From the NCBI GenBank assembly GCA_017303655.1, contig JAFLCE010000001.1, forward strand, positions 62,001-126,000: a DNA stretch of 64,000 bases. The letters run 5' to 3'. Below, in pieces: positions 16,349-26,419 of this stretch; within the stretch, counting starts at the first letter, position 1; every line of letters begins with the position of its first letter. Below the pieces are notes generated by a model. That model had not been told where the DNA came from. It saw only the letters and a list, made by a program, of their open reading frames with translations, and did no database searches. The translations under genes and the position numbers were made by a program. Source of the DNA: Anaerolineae bacterium. GTDB taxonomy: Bacteria; Chloroflexota; Anaerolineae; Anaerolineales; Villigracilaceae.

Positions 16349-17731
16349 TTAGGTATGAGCAAGAGCCGGGTTTGTCGGCTGGTGGTCTTTCAACGTGACT
16401 GTTGAAAGGACCTGCGCGAGATCGACAGTTAATGCCTTGCGATCAAAGGCTTCGATTCCATCTGTTTTGATCTTAATTGGCGCGCCCGACCGCCATTGTT
16501 GATACACGTCCAGAATGGCGCGCTGGATTCCTTCAACATCGTAGGGGTCAACGCTGTGACCCAGGCAATGCTGTTCCACGAAATTAACCGCAGCGCCGGG
16601 GCAACTGAGCAGCAAGATCGGCGGACCGCCTACCGCCCAGTATTCATAGATCTTGCCGGGGATGAGGGTTGCCCAGCCTTCATAATTTATAGCGAGCAGC
16701 AGGTTGGCAGATTTCATCACCTTAAGAATTTCTTCATGAGGCAAATGCCCAACTCCATGGATCACCTCAGATAATCCCATTTCAATCGCCAGTTTCTGAA
16801 AATCATCGGGAAGGTCGCCTGCAAATTCAAAACGGAGTATCTTTTTAAGCTCAGGCTGTTCTTGCAAAATTTTCTGGATGGCTTTGAAAAGCCCTGCTGG
16901 ACTGCGCCCCCATATCTTTGAAACGTTCAATGACCCAGCATGAACGATGGTGAATGTAGATTCATGTGGTTGAGATTGCACTGATTTCAGTATTTCAAAA
17001 TCGTTCAGGTCACACCCGTTGGTGATAAGCACGAATTTTTCTCGAGGTTGTTTGGGATACCGACCTTGAAATGCCTGTCGGCTCCATTCGGTGACGAGGA
17101 TGACTTTATCTGCCATCCTGACGACCCATTTTTCCAATTGTCTATCAAGCCAGCGGATTGGGGCTGGTTTGGAATTGTGCCAGGGAGTGTCGATCCAATC
17201 ATCACGGAAATCCAGGATGAGTGGTTTTCCTGTCAGTTGTTTTAGCAGTGCTCCGATCAATGTTGAAGCATGGGGTGGGCAGGTGGCGAAGATCACATCA
17301 ATATTTTCATTCTTCACAACACGCCATCCGCACTTCACTGCAGAAGGAAGCCAGGTGATGGTTCTGTCTGGGATTAAGACATTGCGAAATATCCATCGAC
17401 GAGTACCGCCAAGTATCTTGACGATCAGGCGTGATAATTTGTTTTTTTCGCCAAATTGCTTTTCGCTTTGTAAAAACTCAACAGTGGGTTCGCCAGGGTC
17501 CGTGCGATGAATGGCAGGCATTGCAGAAAGTTCTGAAAACAATATCTCACTGCCTACCTTGGGTAAGGTTTCATATTCCCTGTTGTCATCAACGGTCAAG
17601 ATCACTGGCTCCCAACCAAGTGTGGGAAGGTATTTAATGAACTTGATGACCCGAATAGAATGCCCAACCGGCAGAAATGGCGGAAATGCGCGGGCGATCA
17701 TCAAAACTCTATGATTCCGTGATGGCAGCAT
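16349..17731 (-). CDS. GT4-like glycosyltransferase
   Basis: 460 residues, GT-B fold. The start VLMIARAFPPFLPVGHSIRVIKFIKYLP is typical of GT4 enzymes; IDVIFATCPPHASTLIGALLKQ and PLILDFRDDWIDTPWHN belong to the first domain. The second has FTIVHAGSLNVSKIWGRSP and ILKVMKSANLLLAINYEGWATLIPGKIYEYWAVGGPPILLL, the last including the conserved Glu-Tyr region of the donor site. It overlaps the 3' end of the heparinase-like gene by 23 bases. Confidence 0.85.
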   Translation of the reverse strand: MLPSRNHRVLMIARAFPPFLPVGHSIRVIKFIKYLPTLGWEPVILTVDDNREYETLPKVGSEILFSELSAMPAIHRTDPGEPTVEFLQSEKQFGEKNKLSRLIVKILGGTRRWIFRNVLIPDRTITWLPSAVKCGWRVVKNENIDVIFATCPPHASTLIGALLKQLTGKPLILDFRDDWIDTPWHNSKPAPIRWLDRQLEKWVVRMADKVILVTEWSRQAFQGRYPKQPREKFVLITNGCDLNDFEILKSVQSQPHESTFTIVHAGSLNVSKIWGRSPAGLFKAIQKILQEQPELKKILRFEFAGDLPDDFQKLAIEMGLSEVIHGVGHLPHEEILKVMKSANLLLAINYEGWATLIPGKIYEYWAVGGPPILLLSCPGAAVNFVEQHCLGHSVDPYDVEGIQRAILDVYQQWRSGAPIKIKTDGIEAFDRKALTVDLAQVLSTVTLKDHQPTNPALAHT

Positions 17732-19811
17732 ACTCGCCTCTCTTTAACACAGGCTCAGGGCTCGCAAGTTCAAATCGCCACTGAAATATTTCTCCGCGAT
17801 CGCTTACTTTGCCCTTCCAAACAGCATGTAGTTTTTGAATGCGTTCTTTCAGGCAATATTGTTTCGAATACAACCCGCCAATTAATTTGAAATTTACCCC
17901 GCCCTCTGGCAGATATAAGGTGACCAGCAATTGACCTCTTTTTTGCACATAAAGAGTGAGGTCTTGTTCGTTCAATTCAACATCCAACCCTGGGGCAAAA
18001 TTGAATGACCATTGCAGGGTGTGTTCGCCTTTTCCAGTAATTCCATCCTCCACAAGCCAGGTTTCGAACTGAGAGTGATCCAACGTCCGTGAAAATTCAA
18101 GACCCGAACTGGCAATGACGCCCGTCACACGGTTCTCGGACCAATCCCGGCAGGAGGCGTTTGAAATTCGCTGCCAGTTGAAGTTCGGCTTGGGTATTGC
18201 CTGTTCTGCACCATCGATCAAAACCGTGTTGTGAGCCGATGAAAGGCGAAAGTAGTCACGTAAGGGACCATGGTAAATATACGTGCCTGAATCCACGAGC
18301 AGCGGCTTTCCTTTTATCCAAAGAGCAAAGCTGAGCAGGTCGCAATGTGCATGAGCGCAATGATCTTCTCCTCCCAGTCCAAAGGGGCCGCTGCGGAAGA
18401 AGGCAATATCTGAGTCGGGTGTCCACCCATCCCGGATGATATAGTTCCCGCTTTGTGGGAAGGCGCGGGATGTTTCTTTTGGTTCGATGGCACCAAGACC
18501 TTGCCACTGATCCAGTCCATCAAAGCCTAAAAGCCAATAAGCTTCTTCGTCGAATCGTCCTGCAATATATTTCCAGTCTGGGCGTTTGAAAAGTATAGCT
18601 CCTACAGAGAGTAATGGGCGGAAATCCCAAAAATCCTTATTGAGTCCGAGACCCAATGTGCGCCCGAAATCTGTGTCACCCCACATCGGATTTGTGCCGT
18701 CAGGCGCGTTAGAAAAAAGGACATAATCAAGCATGCGTTCGAGTGTGTGCTCCAAAACAGGTTCGCGCTTCATTCCGCCCCGATGGCTCCAAGCAACGAC
18801 CAGTGATAGCAGCTCGGTGACAAAACGGTGGTAACCTGAAGCTTGCTCACGATGGACACCGTCTGGGTAGACCTGTTCATTCGCCTGTTGAACAAGCAGG
18901 CGCAAACCGGTTTCGCGCCATTCTGCTGCGTCTTGAAATTCCGGGAATGCCGTACCAACTACGATCAAACCGGTTAACTCTGCGATCAAGTGATTGTTCG
19001 GGACATCATTCCTTGTCCGCACGGTCTGCAAGTGGTGGCGGAGGAAATCCGTCTGTTGCCATAAACTTGAAAGGAAACGTTTACCCACAGCCTTTTGGAA
19101 TTCTGGCGAGGCGCGAAAAAACTGGAAGGCTGTCGTCCAGGCAATGATGCGTATCGAGAGCTCGATTGGGTAATACCAATTCATTCCATGCCGTACGGGG
19201 TTACTTTCAATCCAACTTGAAACTTGTTGCAAAAACGTATCTACATAACATTGTTTTCCGGTTATCCAATAGGCGATTCCCAAGCTGATAAAGTGCTGAT
19301 GACGATTGAGTTCCCAATAAATGATCAGGTCTACGGGTCGGGCAGAACCGATAAAGCGGCTCATTCGGTCTCGGTAGTGGAGCGGCCAGTGCCAGCCTGT
19401 TGCGGGGTCAGTCTGCCAGTCTATCCCTTCTGGGAATTTGTAATCGTGACCAAGCAAAGTTAACTCGCCCCTACAAATTGCATCGGCTGTGTTGAGTAGA
19501 TTTGAAAGATAATGAGGGTGTAATTTCTCCAGCATGCGGCGGGTTTCGTCAGGCGATTGGTGCGGCAATAAAAAGGTGGCGGCGGGACGCGCTGTAAAAT
19601 GTGTGAACACTTCATCGAGACTCTGCCAATCTTTTGCCATTAGTGCCATGAATTCTTTGTCGCTCAATTGGCGGCGAGATTTCCAGCCCCACCAAAATGA
19701 CTCAAAGAAAAGAACGACTCCGTTCGTGATTCGGGACCAAATGCGCTCAAGCATGCCCTGTGGACCCAATTCTTTGCTGCGTTTAATGAAATGATGAACG
19801 AATTTGATCAC
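17709..19811 (-). CDS. Heparinase II/III family polysaccharide lyase-like protein
   Basis: About 700 residues. The N-terminal alpha-toroid domain (for example PVDLIIYWELNRHQHFISLGIAYW and RNDVPNNHLIAELTGLIV) is followed by the beta-sandwich domain with GGEDHCAHAHCDLLSFALW (catalytic His region) and LLVDSGTYIYHG, then SSAHNTVLIDG. Family members cleave uronic-acid-containing glycans by beta-elimination; in synthesis loci such enzymes trim or edit the product. No signal peptide is evident, so either export is non-classical or the enzyme acts in the cytoplasm. GTG 19811 is preferred because GAGG lies five bases upstream; the frame is open to ATG 19895, which would overlap the upstream gene by 31 bases. 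Confidence 0.82.
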   Translation of the reverse strand: MIKFVHHFIKRSKELGPQGMLERIWSRITNGVVLFFESFWWGWKSRRQLSDKEFMALMAKDWQSLDEVFTHFTARPAATFLLPHQSPDETRRMLEKLHPHYLSNLLNTADAICRGELTLLGHDYKFPEGIDWQTDPATGWHWPLHYRDRMSRFIGSARPVDLIIYWELNRHQHFISLGIAYWITGKQCYVDTFLQQVSSWIESNPVRHGMNWYYPIELSIRIIAWTTAFQFFRASPEFQKAVGKRFLSSLWQQTDFLRHHLQTVRTRNDVPNNHLIAELTGLIVVGTAFPEFQDAAEWRETGLRLLVQQANEQVYPDGVHREQASGYHRFVTELLSLVVAWSHRGGMKREPVLEHTLERMLDYVLFSNAPDGTNPMWGDTDFGRTLGLGLNKDFWDFRPLLSVGAILFKRPDWKYIAGRFDEEAYWLLGFDGLDQWQGLGAIEPKETSRAFPQSGNYIIRDGWTPDSDIAFFRSGPFGLGGEDHCAHAHCDLLSFALWIKGKPLLVDSGTYIYHGPLRDYFRLSSAHNTVLIDGAEQAIPKPNFNWQRISNASCRDWSENRVTGVIASSGLEFSRTLDHSQFETWLVEDGITGKGEHTLQWSFNFAPGLDVELNEQDLTLYVQKRGQLLVTLYLPEGGVNFKLIGGLYSKQYCLKERIQKLHAVWKGKVSDRGEIFQWRFELASPEPVLKRGEYAAITES

Positions 19812-19864
19812 TGTAACCTCTATGCTCTCAATAACATGTTTGCGGACTGAACTGCTGCAAACCT

Positions 19865-21352
19865 TTAAATATTTTTGCCTGTGTACTTTTGCCATAACTG
19901 TAAGGCAAATGTTTTTTCTCTTTCTTTAACTTCGCCAAGGATCCATAGCAGGATGATGTATGCGGGAACTGCTATTAGGATGCTTAGCCCTAGAAAGAGC
20001 AGTGAACCGTTTGGTTGATTTTCAGCCAAACCATAAACGAAATAAACCACAACTCCCATTCCTAAGGACGCTATAACAACATTACTCAGTGTGCGGAATG
20101 GAAAGTGCCATGGCAGATGTGCGCGTGAAGCCAATGTATGGAGTACCAACAGTACGGAGTAACCGATCAAAGTGGTGACTGCGGCGGCTGCATAACCAAA
20201 CCGAGGGACCAATAGAATAGCCAGAACAATATGAATGGAGGCGGCAATGATCTGGTTGGCACCGAGGCGACGAGTTTTTTTCTTGATCGCCATGCCCATT
20301 TGAGAAATGTTCGCAAGCCCCCAGACAAAGCTGGAGGTTGCGACCAACCCAAAGATCTTGTAGCCCTCGTAATATTCAGGGGAGGTCAGAAGCGCCACGA
20401 AAGGGAATGAAAGAATGCTCAAGCCGACCGCTGCCGGAAGACAGACGATCAAATAGACGCGCGTGACTATGGCGAGGTTTTCTTCGGTTGCAGCTTTTCC
20501 CTGCTTTTCCCAGGTGTTCATGATCATGGGCGACACGCTCAGTAAAAACAGAGACACCAACAGCTCAATACTCTTCGAGGAAATGTTATAGGATACTGTG
20601 TACAACCCCACTTCACGTGTGGTCGCAAATATGCCGATGATGAATAGATCTGATAAACGCAAACCCCACATGGCGACACTTCCCAGCGATAACGGCCAGG
20701 CATATTCGATCATGTGAACGCCATCTTGCGGGCTGAAATTCTTAAGTCGGATATCCACGCCTTTGGTTGCCAGCATATACAGAATGGGGATGATCAAGAC
20801 AAGGGTTAAGAGTGTGCCGAGAAGCAATCCTTCCACTCGTAAACCCAGCACAACTACCAGAAAAATGCCCATGCCCAAACTGCCGTAATTAAGGAGCAGT
20901 TGAAAGGTGGTGTACACTCCGCTCTTTTCCTCTGCACGGATGATCGCCATGTAGATCATAAATATGCTTTGGGCGATAAAAATGAGCAGGATCAACGGCA
21001 GGTATTCGGTCAGCGCAGAGGGGAGGATTCCAGCAAATAATGGCAGAATTAAATAGGATGCCACTGCGATTATGATAGTGATCGCTGTTGAAAAAACGAA
21101 CAGAGTGATGAAAAAAGTTCCAAGCGATGATTGGGCTTTGTGTGCCGGGAAAAAACGAATCACGGCGCTTCCCAAACCGGAAACTGTTAGAGCGACCAAA
21201 AACGAGCATACGCTGAGAGCTAATGCCCAATCCCCATACTCGGCTGGCAGGAATAGTCTTGTCAGGATCGGGGTTGTAATAAAAGATGTGAGGGCAGGCA
21301 GGAGTTGTGAGAGTGAATACCTTGCCATATCCTTTATGAATTTACTTAACAC
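19865..21352 (-). CDS. Wzx-like lipid-linked oligosaccharide flippase (MOP superfamily)
   Basis: 495 residues with about 14 hydrophobic segments. The start FIKDMARYSLSQLLPALTSFITTPILTRLFLPAEYGDWALALS is the standard polysaccharide-biosynthesis flippase entry (PF01943-like), and TREVGLYTVSYNISSKSIELL matches the middle region. It turns the lipid-linked repeat unit from the inner to the outer face of the membrane for polymerisation by the Wzy-like protein encoded just upstream. Confidence 0.9.
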   Translation of the reverse strand: MLSKFIKDMARYSLSQLLPALTSFITTPILTRLFLPAEYGDWALALSVCSFLVALTVSGLGSAVIRFFPAHKAQSSLGTFFITLFVFSTAITIIIAVASYLILPLFAGILPSALTEYLPLILLIFIAQSIFMIYMAIIRAEEKSGVYTTFQLLLNYGSLGMGIFLVVVLGLRVEGLLLGTLLTLVLIIPILYMLATKGVDIRLKNFSPQDGVHMIEYAWPLSLGSVAMWGLRLSDLFIIGIFATTREVGLYTVSYNISSKSIELLVSLFLLSVSPMIMNTWEKQGKAATEENLAIVTRVYLIVCLPAAVGLSILSFPFVALLTSPEYYEGYKIFGLVATSSFVWGLANISQMGMAIKKKTRRLGANQIIAASIHIVLAILLVPRFGYAAAAVTTLIGYSVLLVLHTLASRAHLPWHFPFRTLSNVVIASLGMGVVVYFVYGLAENQPNGSLLFLGLSILIAVPAYIILLWILGEVKEREKTFALQLWQKYTGKNI

Positions 21353-21397
21353 ATTTCACCTTGAATCTGCATTGAAAAGCTGAACGAGAAAGTAGTT

Positions 21398-22888
21398 TCA
21401 AACATTAACTGCTTCCCGGCTTGACCTGATAACAACTTCATTAATGCCCATCATGATGCCAAGAAGAGGCGTCCATCTCCATTGAGTAAAGGAGGAATTG
21501 GCTACAGCCGCAACAAACACGACCCCATACGTCAAAATGAAGCCAAGAACAATAGATCGTAGTTTTAAGTCCTGAACCTGCCTCCAGTAGAAAAGTCCGC
21601 GCCCCACGAAGATCACAGACAACCAGATCAAGCTTAGGTATCCCAACAAACCAGATTGAAGCAGGATCCAAAAATGTCCGTTGTGGATGTGTTTTCGAAA
21701 GTCATAATTCGTTCCAGTAAGATCGACCTGATCGATGCGCGAGTCCCATGGGCGATAGGTGAATCCCAGCCCAAGCCCTATCCATGGATTGGCGTTGATT
21801 GCCGCAACGGCATACCCGTTTTCGATCAACCTCCAATTAATCGAGTTGTCGTCGCCTTGGAATGCCCCGCTAGCGAAGAGTGAGCCAAATCGATCCGCAG
21901 ATGCATCCAGAAGCTTTGCTGTCCGAGAATCTGGATCGTAGGAAACGATTGCGATGAATGCCGCGGCGATCAATACGGTCACGAATCCAAACCCAATGAA
22001 TCTGGTTCGCTCCTGCCCTTTGAAAAGATACGCCATCACTACGAATATCATGCAGAGCGCTGCCCAATAACTTCGTAGAAACGTAAAAATCATCGCAACC
22101 CCAAACAATCCTAGAAATCCATACCGAACCCAGGTGAAAGATATGTGCCTGTCTACTATCATGTTGCAAAGTAGAACGAGAAAAGACACCAAAACAACGG
22201 ACCATCCGGGTGGAAGTACACGTGTTATATCGGCATACATGGTGTTCCCAGTTGCCAGGGTTTCAACCCGCCCTGGCAATAATTGCACCGTGCTACCTAA
22301 TAAAAACTGTAGGACAATGGCTCCAGCCACAATGAATGCGAGGAAATAAATGCCTTGTATAAGGAGATCCAGTTGGCGGCGTTCTTTTACAAGTTGGGTG
22401 ACGATAAAGAACGTCAGGTAATAACTAAAGATGCGAAATGATCTTCGAACCGTCTCCACATCCACTGTTGACTGGTATAAAGCGATTGTTGTTGATAGTA
22501 TGGTGACCCCAAAGAAGATCAAGAGGGGCAGGTCAATGGGAGTTCGGACGATTTGGAAGTTTGGTTCAACCAGCCAGCGGATAAAGACGATCCCGAACAA
22601 GGTCAGCAGCAATATGTCTGAAATGTGCAGGCTGATCCCAAATGAGATCCTGGGTAACTGATCTTCATAAACAATACTTGACGTTGCAACGAGAATGCCC
22701 AGTAATGCCACTTCAGGTCTTTTGAGAATGGCGTAGAGCAGGAATACCAACACCAGCCCTCCCAGAATGTATATGGGCGAGAACCAGTTAAGTGCTGCTC
22801 CCAAAATCAAGCCTGCAAAAATTCCCAGAAGGACTTGAAACGGGATGGTATTGGTATCCAATGATCTTCGAACGATCTTTGCTGCCAT
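21398..22888 (-). CDS. O-antigen ligase/Wzy-like polymerase
   Basis: 496 residues with about 12 membrane segments and a long extracytoplasmic loop near residues 295-400. That loop contains NWRLIENGYAVAAINANPWIGLGLGFTYRP and IHNGHFWILLQSGLLGYLSLIWL, the conserved pattern of the Wzy/WaaL (PF04932) family, with the functional His in HNGHFW. It joins repeat units at the outer face of the membrane. It lies between the flippase and the sulfotransferase genes. Confidence 0.88.
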   Translation of the reverse strand: MAAKIVRRSLDTNTIPFQVLLGIFAGLILGAALNWFSPIYILGGLVLVFLLYAILKRPEVALLGILVATSSIVYEDQLPRISFGISLHISDILLLTLFGIVFIRWLVEPNFQIVRTPIDLPLLIFFGVTILSTTIALYQSTVDVETVRRSFRIFSYYLTFFIVTQLVKERRQLDLLIQGIYFLAFIVAGAIVLQFLLGSTVQLLPGRVETLATGNTMYADITRVLPPGWSVVLVSFLVLLCNMIVDRHISFTWVRYGFLGLFGVAMIFTFLRSYWAALCMIFVVMAYLFKGQERTRFIGFGFVTVLIAAAFIAIVSYDPDSRTAKLLDASADRFGSLFASGAFQGDDNSINWRLIENGYAVAAINANPWIGLGLGFTYRPWDSRIDQVDLTGTNYDFRKHIHNGHFWILLQSGLLGYLSLIWLSVIFVGRGLFYWRQVQDLKLRSIVLGFILTYGVVFVAAVANSSFTQWRWTPLLGIMMGINEVVIRSSREAVNV

Positions 22889-22934
22889 TTTTTATCTCAA
22901 AAAGCCTTGACTGTTCATTGTTATGATTCTGTTG

Positions 22935-23729
22935 TCATGCCAGGCACGTTATTCCATGAAGGCTTAATGCTTCCATTTGTTTTTGGACGATCTGCAAAAT
23001 CTTTTCCTGTTCCTCCAGAGAAAAACCGATTTTATGAGTCCGGCGAGGTTGGAATGGATTTCCATTGCGGATATGTAGAAAATCGAATATTCGTCTGGAT
23101 TCATTGCCCGAGTTTTTGATCAAATTACCAAACTGGACGATATGCGTATTCACATCGTTTTGAAATTGAAGGGACAAGTCTGCGCAGACGCACCAATTTT
23201 CGGCGTATTCTTCGAGGGTGAATTTTCTGGCATCTGGGGTTGTGAGCGATTCGCCCCACACTCGTTGAGACATGGACCAGATTGTTGCCAGCGGATCCCT
23301 GATCGCAAAAAGGAGTTTTCCCTTGGGGAACATCTTTTTGTAATTGAAAATGAATTGGGCGTAATCCTTTGATGGAAATGCAATGGGTTCCAGGGGTTCC
23401 TTATCTACTACAAGTTTTCCATCCATTAAGACCCTTGATTTCGAATAATATGCGGTGACAAGCCTGTGGATCAGATCTGCGATCTCCGTATCGTCTGCCA
23501 GATTCTTAAACCGGAACGTCTCCTCAAGGAACCTGTGTGCGCTTATCAAAATGCGCGATTCAGGGAAAGCTGAAACAGCAGGCTGAGTCCCCAACCATTC
23601 GCATAAAGCTGAGGTCCCTGAACGCGGAGCGCCCGTGATCAGGCACATTTCACGAAGGGGGATTTGCAAGCTATTCTGGAACTTCAGCGCAACCTTGGCT
23701 GTTGTTCTTTTTAATGTATATTGATCCAT
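22935..23729 (-). CDS. Sulfotransferase family protein
   Basis: 264 residues. MCLITGAPRSGTSALCEWL is the 5'-phosphosulfate loop of PAPS-dependent sulfotransferases; KGKLLFAIRDPLATIWSMSQ is the 3'-phosphate-binding segment (R-D-P motif). The fold is cytoplasmic P-loop. In this locus the acceptor is probably a sugar of the repeat unit, giving a sulfated exopolysaccharide. No sulfate activation genes are in the window. Confidence 0.8.
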   Translation of the reverse strand: MDQYTLKRTTAKVALKFQNSLQIPLREMCLITGAPRSGTSALCEWLGTQPAVSAFPESRILISAHRFLEETFRFKNLADDTEIADLIHRLVTAYYSKSRVLMDGKLVVDKEPLEPIAFPSKDYAQFIFNYKKMFPKGKLLFAIRDPLATIWSMSQRVWGESLTTPDARKFTLEEYAENWCVCADLSLQFQNDVNTHIVQFGNLIKNSGNESRRIFDFLHIRNGNPFQPRRTHKIGFSLEEQEKILQIVQKQMEALSLHGITCLA

Positions 23730-23736
23730 GATTTTC

Positions 23737-25185
23737 CTATGAACTTAACCGCGTGATTTCTTCAAAATGGATGGGGAGCTTTTGATCGAGGAAATTTAGT
23801 TTGCCGCGGTGGGTGAGTGCCATGTGGTCTACGAACTGGAAGTCGATCTTGAAATCGTCCGGGTTCATGATCTTCCCGACTTCAGCACGCAGTTCCCACA
23901 TAACTTCTTCATTTGAGTAATTCGGCGCTTGTACAATTTTTGCCAAAATTTCACCTTCGCGTTCCTGAACGAACTGCATCTCCTTGATCTTCGACCAAAC
24001 GGGATGTCTTCCCGACCAGATCAATTGCAGTGGCATCAGCTTGCCAGATTTACCTACAAAGTATTCACGCAACCGCCCTTTAAATTCCTTAATGAGCGGG
24101 GCGTTTCGTCCGCAGGCACACGTTTCACCTGCGTAGGTGCCGATATCGAACATTTGATACCTGATCAACGGCATGACGTTATTATGGAACCCGGTCCCGA
24201 CGACGACGCCATCGACATCCGGCTTGGTAATCGGCTCTCCATTTTGGTCAAGCAGTTCGAAAACCCCATATTCCATGCTGATGTGGTAGCCCTTGTGCTT
24301 CTCGCATTCGGTCGCATCTGCCACGCGTTCCGACATGCCGTAGCTGGGAAACATATCGCAGTTAAAAGCTGATTCGATCAAAGCACGCTGACCGGGGAAT
24401 AATGCCTCCGAGCCGCAGAAAACCCCATTCAGCGCGGGCAGGGTGATCTCATTCCTTATGAGGAATCTGCCAAAGATCTCAAGCGCAGATGGGTATCCGA
24501 CAAGGATACGAGGTTTGAACTCTTTCATCGCTTTGACAAATTCGAACATGTTGCTTTCGGTCAAATCAAATGAGCTCAGGATCAACTCATTCTCTGTGTT
24601 ATTGAAATCCCAGCATCTAAATGTGCGTTTGTTGGGGTCGCGGTTCAATGTCGCCTTGCGGTCATATTGTTTGTAGTCCGTCCATAAACGCTGGCGCAGA
24701 CTGAAGGCTTCTTCGATCATGCAGCTGTAGTAGAGGTCTTGGTAGACCTTCAACGGTTTACCGGAAGTTCCACCGGTGACCCAAACCCGCAGTTTTGATT
24801 TATCCACGCCGATGGGAATAAATTCATCGATATGAGAGCGGACATCATCTTTTGTAATAGTGGGAAGCAATTGGATATCTTCCAACTTTTTAATATCAGA
24901 TGGGTGAACGCGTTTCTCTTTGAAACTGCGCTGGTAATACGGAACATTCTCGTATGCGAACTTGACCAATACCCGCAATTGTTCCAACTGGAATGACTGA
25001 AGCTCTTCCAGCGACCACCATTGACTCTTTTGAAGAAATTCGAAATAGTCAATGAACTGTTTGGATTCCCACAACCAGTGCGGAGAAACCCTGCGCTTAA
25101 CCCAGCCTACGGCTCTCCTCGCAGGTAGAGGTAGATATTTTCTGTAGCCCCATACGTTCTTGATTGAAAATGATGAACCAGCCAT
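23737..25185 (-). CDS. CapK-like / phenylacetate-CoA ligase family protein
   Basis: 482 residues, adenylate-forming fold of the PaaK/CapK branch. Seen: VWVTGGTSGKPLKVYQD (AMP-binding loop), LVGYPSALEIFGRF, PSYGMSERVADATECE and GRLREYFVGKSGKLMPLQL. The 70-residue N-terminal region (HWLWESKQFIDYFEFLQKSQWWSLEELQ) is typical of CapK proteins in capsule loci. They are thought to activate an acid for attachment to the glycan, though the substrate is not established for the group. Stop lies seven bases upstream of the sulfotransferase start, so it is in the same transcript. Confidence 0.82.
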   Translation of the reverse strand: MAGSSFSIKNVWGYRKYLPLPARRAVGWVKRRVSPHWLWESKQFIDYFEFLQKSQWWSLEELQSFQLEQLRVLVKFAYENVPYYQRSFKEKRVHPSDIKKLEDIQLLPTITKDDVRSHIDEFIPIGVDKSKLRVWVTGGTSGKPLKVYQDLYYSCMIEEAFSLRQRLWTDYKQYDRKATLNRDPNKRTFRCWDFNNTENELILSSFDLTESNMFEFVKAMKEFKPRILVGYPSALEIFGRFLIRNEITLPALNGVFCGSEALFPGQRALIESAFNCDMFPSYGMSERVADATECEKHKGYHISMEYGVFELLDQNGEPITKPDVDGVVVGTGFHNNVMPLIRYQMFDIGTYAGETCACGRNAPLIKEFKGRLREYFVGKSGKLMPLQLIWSGRHPVWSKIKEMQFVQEREGEILAKIVQAPNYSNEEVMWELRAEVGKIMNPDDFKIDFQFVDHMALTHRGKLNFLDQKLPIHFEEITRLSS

Positions 25186-25209
25186 TTTTCCTCCTATAGA
25201 AAAGTATGT

Positions 25210-26319
25210 TCAAACCGCAGTTTTTTGAGATAGCTTGATTTCCGACACTATGATCTCCACCTGCTCTTCGGTCAACTCCGGGTACATGGGCAGGGAGAGA
25301 ACTTCATTGCAAAGCTTTTCCGCGATCGGGAATTGCCCGTGCCTGTCCTCGCCTTTTGCATAATAAGGTTGTAAGTGAACGGGTAGTGGGTAATGGATGG
25401 CGGTTTCTATGCCGCGTCCCTTCAAGTGGGCTTGCAATGCATCCCGGTTCCGGGAGCGGATAACGTATAAGTAATACACATGCTGATACCCAGGAGGTTT
25501 CATTTGCCGGGTCACATCAGCATTTGACAGCAACTCGTTATATAAGGCAGATATCCGGCAACGTGAGGCGTTCCATTCCTCGAGATGTTTAAGCTTGACG
25601 CGCAGGATGGCTGCCTGCAGACTGTCTAGCCGATGATTAGACGGATGAAGTTCATGAATATTTTTTACCCTCTGTCCGTAATTTCTCAAGGCGCGGATCT
25701 TCTCTGCAGCTTTTGCATCATTCGTGGTTATCATGCCTGCATCGCCGCATGCGCCTAAGTTCTTCGTCGGATAAAAACTGAACCCCGCTGCATTTCCCAG
25801 ACTGCCAACCTTATAACCTTTGTACATTGCACCATGAGCCTCGCATGCGCCTTCAACAACCTTCAGGTTGTATTTTTCAGCAATTCCCAGCATCATGTGC
25901 ATATCTGCAGGCAAACCATATAGATGTACCGGAAGAATGGCTTTGGTGTGTGGGGTGATCGCTTCTTCGATTTTTTCTGCATCTATATTCCATGTTTCAG
26001 GGTCCACATCGATGAATTTTGGTGTGGCGCCTGTAAATGAAATTGCAGCGGCAGTGGCAGTGAAGGTAAGTGCAGGGACAATGACCTCATCACCTGGACC
26101 AATATCGTATGCCCTAAGACTTAATTCTAGAGCGGAGAGTCCGCTGTCTACACCAATAGCGTATTTGGTGCCGCAATAGGCAGCAAATTCCTCCTCTAAA
26201 CTAGAGACATCCTTACCAAGGATGAAATCCCCGCGGTTCATTACACCTTGAATGGCTGAATTGATCTCGTTGTGTAGATGCTTATGCTGTATGGATAGGC
26301 CGACAAATGGAATGTTCAT
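25210..26319 (-). CDS. DegT/DnrJ/EryC1/StrS family sugar aminotransferase
   Basis: 369 residues, PLP-dependent aminotransferase acting on nucleotide-linked ketosugars. Seen: GTKYAIGVDSGLSALELSLRA, PGDEVIVPALTFTATAAA, FSFYPTKNLGACGDAGMI with the PLP lysine in PTKN, and RLDSLQAAILRVKLKHL. It would supply an amino sugar precursor for the polysaccharide. ATG 26319 is preceded by AGGAAAG; the frame opens six codons earlier without a better site. Confidence 0.92.
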   Translation of the reverse strand: MNIPFVGLSIQHKHLHNEINSAIQGVMNRGDFILGKDVSSLEEEFAAYCGTKYAIGVDSGLSALELSLRAYDIGPGDEVIVPALTFTATAAAISFTGATPKFIDVDPETWNIDAEKIEEAITPHTKAILPVHLYGLPADMHMMLGIAEKYNLKVVEGACEAHGAMYKGYKVGSLGNAAGFSFYPTKNLGACGDAGMITTNDAKAAEKIRALRNYGQRVKNIHELHPSNHRLDSLQAAILRVKLKHLEEWNASRCRISALYNELLSNADVTRQMKPPGYQHVYYLYVIRSRNRDALQAHLKGRGIETAIHYPLPVHLQPYYAKGEDRHGQFPIAEKLCNEVLSLPMYPELTEEQVEIIVSEIKLSQKTAV

Positions 26320-26419
26320 CTTTCCTGCCCATTCCACCCGGCGTTATAAGCTGTAGGGATATTTGCTGTTTTGGTTTCAATTTCTTTTTGCATCGTTGCC
26401 TGCGTTATTATTTAAAGAA